This document shows positions 60,992-64,000 of a stretch of 64,000 nt of DNA, one piece after another; the first letter of the stretch is position 1; each line of letters starts with the position of its first letter. The stretch comes from Bacteroidales bacterium UBA2800 (GTDB lineage: Bacteria; Bacteroidota; Bacteroidia; Bacteroidales; Paludibacteraceae), in contig DEHM01000012.1 of assembly GCA_002351925.1 (NCBI GenBank), positions 21,666 to 85,665 on the forward strand. The letters are read 5' to 3'. Under the pieces are notes generated by a model, which saw nothing but the letters and a program-made list of their open reading frames with translations, did no database searches and was not told the origin of the DNA. Position numbers and translations under genes: made by a program.

Positions 60992-61375
60992 TTATTTATT
61001 CATCCTTGCGCGGCAGAAATCGTCGGGAGAAAGGTTAAATTTTGACTGAAAACGATTAAACACGATGGCTCTTTGAGCATCTGACGCGTATTGCTGAATG
61101 TTGATACAACCGATGTGTTGAAGCCGATACAAAGCCCTGCAGAAATCAACTTTTGACGTAGCTTGCGCGAGTTCAGCAGCAAGACGCTCACGAATATTCT
61201 CTTCGGAGAAGCGGGCAGAGATGCAGAAGAAATCAGGCGGTATAGCCGAAGGGATATTAGAAACGGCATCCTCTTGTTTAGGGTCTGCAACCTGTTGAGG
61301 ATAATAGTTGTTGATCGTCACAGACCCGAAATTTTGACCAATCGTAGGCTGGTCCATTTTGATAATTTGTTGCAT
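60992..61375 (-). CDS. Small protein of unknown function in the accessory region
   Basis: A 127-residue frame (ATG 61375; GTG 61408 and ATG 61357 are alternatives). N-terminal GQNFGSVTINNYYPQQ, an Asn/Tyr-rich stretch, then a helical domain with SKVDFCRALYRLQHIGCINI and SPDDFCRAR. No family recognised. It follows the DUF262-HNH gene in the same direction and ends before a good terminator, so it may be the last gene of that operon. Confidence 0.5.
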   Translation of the reverse strand: MQQIIKMDQPTIGQNFGSVTINNYYPQQVADPKQEDAVSNIPSAIPPDFFCISARFSEENIRERLAAELAQATSKVDFCRALYRLQHIGCINIQQYASDAQRAIVFNRFQSKFNLSPDDFCRARMNK

Positions 61376-61430
61376 ATATGTAGTATCAATTCTGTTCAAA
61401 AAGGGCACGGGGTTCGGTGACCATAAACGA

Positions 61431-61541
61431 GCCTAAGCGGGAATCTTCGAACACCATTTATAGAAACGTCCGCCCGTGCCGTAGTTGCGTACTACGCCAT
61501 AGGCATCGTTCTCGATAGTGTTCAAAAGTTTCCCGCTTAAG
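61431..61541. other. Long imperfect inverted repeat / possible gene tail
   Basis: TAAGCGGGAATCTTCGAACAC (61434-61454) pairs with 61518-61539 (18 of 21 positions), and the loop holds a second hairpin GTAGT-N5-ACTAC. On the minus strand the same bases read as an open tail of about 48 codons (61577-61432) containing ENDAYGVVRNYGTGGRF, without a start codon. Either a structured RNA or the 3' remnant of a lost gene. Confidence 0.45.
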
Positions 61542-61589
61542 CTTATCGTTAGCGATGCTTTTTGCTTTCGCAAATATGTCTTATTTCAG

Positions 61590-62714
61590 TTATTTATTGC
61601 TTTTTGTTCTGTTGCAATGACGACAGAGCATCTGGCAATTTTCTTTTACTGTTTTACCGCCTTTTGACCACGGTACGATGTGGTCGGCTTCCATCTCAGA
61701 GAAGTCTAATTCTCGACCGTGTTCCGGACAGTTTACACCGACACATTTGTGTCCTTGTTCCTCGTAAACCTCCAAAGCGGTTTTCTCATCGAAAGCACGC
61801 AAGCCGAGGTGCTGTTCGTTATTGTCGAGGACATACCAGAGGATACCTTTCTTGTTGGTTATCTCGCCATCTTTCAGAAGGTCAGAGATCCATGCTTCGA
61901 GCTTCTTGGCATCTATCTCATCGTCTTTATGCTTGCGGTACATCTCGCCCCAATCGGTGGCGGTGTAGAGGTTTGCGTGCTTGCCGATGAACTTCATCTT
62001 AACCCACGTCATGACGAGGTTGAAGTAGGTCCACAGGTCGCTGCAGTCGCTGTCGTGCTGATGGCGGCGCATGTACTCGTCAATCGTCAGTCCGTCCCTT
62101 TTTGCGACCCACTCGATAGCCATTTCCAAGCCCGCTTGGCGTATCCACTGCTTGGAGATATACCCGTCACTTATGCGCTGAGCGGCACTATTCCTACGAG
62201 AGAAATAACGCTTTGCGTCCGTTACCCATGAACCGGCAAAGACTGCGTTGCGTATCTCTTGGTTGGTTAGTTCCTCGCCGGCGATATTGATGACTTGGAA
62301 CCACTCCAGCTTCTCCACGTCAGTACCGTCTTTACAGATATATACATCTAGTTCGTAGTTGAGGAATTGTTCGCGCTCCGCTTCCGGCAGGTTGCTATAG
62401 CCCCAAAGATTGCCCTTCCAATTGACGGCATACGCGCCCCAATAGTAGTGGCAAATAGAGAGCGTACGTTGCTGTCCGTCCATGACCTCGTATGTGCCGT
62501 CTTCCTTCTCTACCCAATACATTACGTTGAGCGGGTAGTTTTTGGAAATAGTATCGATGACGGCTTTCTCCTGCTTCTCGCTATAGACGAACTCACGCTG
62601 GTATTTAGGACGGATGTCCAACTTGCCGTGATAGCCAACGATGCCTTCCTCATCGCTGTCGCGATAACCGTCCACAAGGTCGGCGATCTTAACTTTAATA
62701 GGTTCTATTCTCAT
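61590..62714 (-). CDS. DUF262 and HNH endonuclease domain protein
   Basis: A 374-residue protein. The N-terminal DUF262 (ParB/Srx-like NTPase fold, as in GmrS) has RPKYQREFVYSEKQ and the hallmark MDGQQRT at 78-84. The C-terminal 50 residues form an HNH nuclease with CVGVNCPEHG, MEADHIVPWSKGG and LCRHCNRTKSN, keeping the Asp-His, Asn and Cys positions. Related GmrSD-type enzymes cut modified phage DNA. Its ATG overlaps the methyltransferase stop (ATGA), so it is probably the nuclease partner. Confidence 0.88.
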   Translation of the reverse strand: MRIEPIKVKIADLVDGYRDSDEEGIVGYHGKLDIRPKYQREFVYSEKQEKAVIDTISKNYPLNVMYWVEKEDGTYEVMDGQQRTLSICHYYWGAYAVNWKGNLWGYSNLPEAEREQFLNYELDVYICKDGTDVEKLEWFQVINIAGEELTNQEIRNAVFAGSWVTDAKRYFSRRNSAAQRISDGYISKQWIRQAGLEMAIEWVAKRDGLTIDEYMRRHQHDSDCSDLWTYFNLVMTWVKMKFIGKHANLYTATDWGEMYRKHKDDEIDAKKLEAWISDLLKDGEITNKKGILWYVLDNNEQHLGLRAFDEKTALEVYEEQGHKCVGVNCPEHGRELDFSEMEADHIVPWSKGGKTVKENCQMLCRHCNRTKSNK

Positions 62715-63844
62715 GATATCTGTGGTTTTTTATTGCGGATTAGGATGCGTTGGTATACTTTTTCCTGTATCCCATTTTTTATTATAACGCCGCTGGCGTT
62801 TAAATCATATGTACCAGCCTTACCAAATTTATTAAAATATGCTTGTTTGCACTCACCAGTAGTATATACTTTTGTTTTGAGACTATACAAGTCTTCGTTT
62901 TCACACATTCCTAATATTTCGAACTGATCTGGGTTATACTTGTGTAAAAAAGTAATAGGTACTCCCATAATTCCTTTGTAATCATAGGGAATTTTATTCA
63001 CATTACCAACCTCAATAGCATCATAATTTTCATAAGTAGGATATTCTTCAGGAGTGTATTTGTTTACCAGGATTATTTCTTCTTTACGTTTGTTATGTTC
63101 GAGGTTGGTAAACCAAACAACTGCCTTAACGAAACAATACTTTATGCCATTTTCTATTTTCATACTTGCAGATTGTTCGTAATCGTCAGGTACTCTAAAC
63201 CATCGATTACTACCATTCATTGTAAGTCCCAACCACAACTTATTATCCTTTATAAGGGGGAAAATCTCTTTATATGTAATAGCATTTTGGTTGCCAATAA
63301 TTAAGAATTTCTTACCGTTCTTAATCAACTGAGCCATATATTCCCGGAAAAGCGAGAAGGGCGGATTAGTCACAACAATATCGGCTTGTTTCAGTAACTC
63401 CACACACTCCGGTGAGCGAAAATCTCCATTACCTTTTAGTTCCGCTTTGACATTATGGTCGCTACTCTTCAATAATAGTTTAACGTCCGTTAAGTCCGTA
63501 GAGCCGTTCCCATCTAAGTCGGGAACTTCAGATATCTCAACCTTATAGGCTTTTTTCTTAGGCTCGTTATTCTCATCAGCAAATAAGGGTAATTCTTGCT
63601 GCGCTATAGGCGAGCCATCATAACACGTCGCGATGAGTTTTTTAAGCCCGAGCGCGTTGAAGTTGAGTGCAAAGTACTTGAAGAAATTACTCTCGTAAGG
63701 GTCATCACAGTTACAGAACACCACCTTATCGCGAAAATATTCGCGGTAGTGAACCAATTCTTTTTCAATGTCGGAAAGTTGGGTATAGAACTCATCTTTC
63801 TTACTGGCCTTAGCAGCGCCTAATGTGGTGTTTGTGTTTGCCAT
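62711..63844 (-). CDS. EcoRI-type adenine-specific DNA methyltransferase
   Basis: A 377-residue methyltransferase of the M.EcoRI family. Start KASKKDEFYTQLSDIEKEL matches the family; VFCNCDDPYESNF is the SAM-binding start, and IVVTNPPFSLFREYM near 155-170 the catalytic NPPF for N6-adenine methylation. It also holds a DLDGNGSTDLTDVKLL loop that looks like a calcium loop and is probably a family insertion. The EcoRI-like restriction gene is absent; instead DUF262-HNH follows. Confidence 0.9.
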   Translation of the reverse strand: MANTNTTLGAAKASKKDEFYTQLSDIEKELVHYREYFRDKVVFCNCDDPYESNFFKYFALNFNALGLKKLIATCYDGSPIAQQELPLFADENNEPKKKAYKVEISEVPDLDGNGSTDLTDVKLLLKSSDHNVKAELKGNGDFRSPECVELLKQADIVVTNPPFSLFREYMAQLIKNGKKFLIIGNQNAITYKEIFPLIKDNKLWLGLTMNGSNRWFRVPDDYEQSASMKIENGIKYCFVKAVVWFTNLEHNKRKEEIILVNKYTPEEYPTYENYDAIEVGNVNKIPYDYKGIMGVPITFLHKYNPDQFEILGMCENEDLYSLKTKVYTTGECKQAYFNKFGKAGTYDLNASGVIIKNGIQEKVYQRILIRNKKPQIS

Positions 63845-63850
63845 ATCTGA

Positions 63851-64000
63851 TTATTTCTTTTCAGGTAATGATTTTTCCCATTGACTGTTGTTCCACAGAC
63901 AATGGATGAATTGGATAGCATCGGTATCGCCAAGGTCTGCCGCATGAAGCAACATAATATCGGCTTCCTCTTTGTCGGGCGTAGGATAACCCGGCAGAAA
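63851..64000 (-). CDS. C-terminal end of an unidentified gene (5' part beyond window)
   Basis: 49 codons and a TAA, in the same direction 6 bases before the methyltransferase start. Visible residues include YPTPDKEEADIMLLHAADLG and CLWNNSQWEKSLPEKK. Too short to place in a family; by position it is the first known gene of the methyltransferase operon. Confidence 0.65.
   Translation of the reverse strand, partial: FLPGYPTPDKEEADIMLLHAADLGDTDAIQFIHCLWNNSQWEKSLPEKK

Noticed and set aside
57618..61000. Retron or diversity-generating retroelement
   Set aside because: Repeats and inverted repeats prompted the idea, but no reverse transcriptase gene or variable-region/template pair is present.
60645..61049. 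Plus-strand frame of 134 codons
   Set aside because: It runs through segment A, a promoter, a minus-strand terminator and the CCGC repeats; no start signal and protein-like composition is lacking.
61370..61400. Promoter at TTGCATATATG
   Set aside because: No TANNTTTG lies at the required distance on the plus strand, and the bases fall at the start of the minus-strand small gene.

Overview
The window reads as a chromosomal segment of a Bacteroidota bacterium, most likely order Bacteroidales. The evidence is a SusC/SusD pair, DUF5686, DUF6029, Omp28 and BspA-type leucine-rich-repeat proteins, a HU-LysM fusion, and at least a dozen promoters of the Bacteroidota form (a -33 TTTG-type box about 20 bp before TAnnTTTG). 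No rRNA, tRNA or CRISPR array was found.

Layout. 1-3249 (minus): a LysM glucosaminidase, a DciA-like DUF721 protein and MutS2, which is cut by the window edge. 3430-8313 (plus): an LTA-synthase-like sulfatase, a small lipoprotein, DAHP synthase-chorismate mutase and a GT-C-like membrane protein. 8337-11973: a DUF5686 protein and a putative barrel protein. 11974-15381 (minus): a glycosyltransferase, a small multidrug-resistance-like transporter and a second sulfatase, punctuated by GTAACCT heptamer repeats. 15582-19110 (plus): a small DNA-binding-like protein, two paralogous outer-membrane proteins, ApbE and a thioesterase. 19088-26570: a FecCD permease and panB, which share a promoter region, then a membrane protein facing a galK-galM-beta-galactosidase operon. 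26711-35619 (minus): a Sus-like glycan-uptake locus (sugar symporter, lipoprotein, SusC, SusD, SusE/F-like binding protein).

35820-57485 (plus) holds 17 genes with almost no space between them: recQ, rimO, HU, HU-TM-LysM, uvrA, a WbpM/CapD-like dehydratase, a WecA-like transferase, an ABC-F ATPase, a polysaccharide deacetylase, two glycosyltransferases, a BspA-like protein, then an envelope thiol module (TlpA-like thioredoxin, DUF6029 barrel, two Omp28-like lipoproteins, a small secreted protein). It starts at one clear promoter and ends at one clear terminator.

57618-64000 is an A+T-richer accessory region. It has a cupin/winged-helix fusion, a long mosaic of short repeats (two copies of an element with 33-bp iterons, 21-bp coding repeats, duplicated promoter-bearing segments), a truncated RhuM-like gene, an ATPase that has lost its AAA domain, an unknown small gene, and a defence-like operon: an EcoRI-type adenine methyltransferase and a DUF262-HNH nuclease after a partial gene at the right edge.

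The least described material is the repeat mosaic and methyltransferase/DUF262-HNH operon at the right end, the redox-linked outer-membrane module at 52.9-57.5 kb, and the palindromic -33 boxes that serve two opposing promoters at 20.07 and 21.76 kb.
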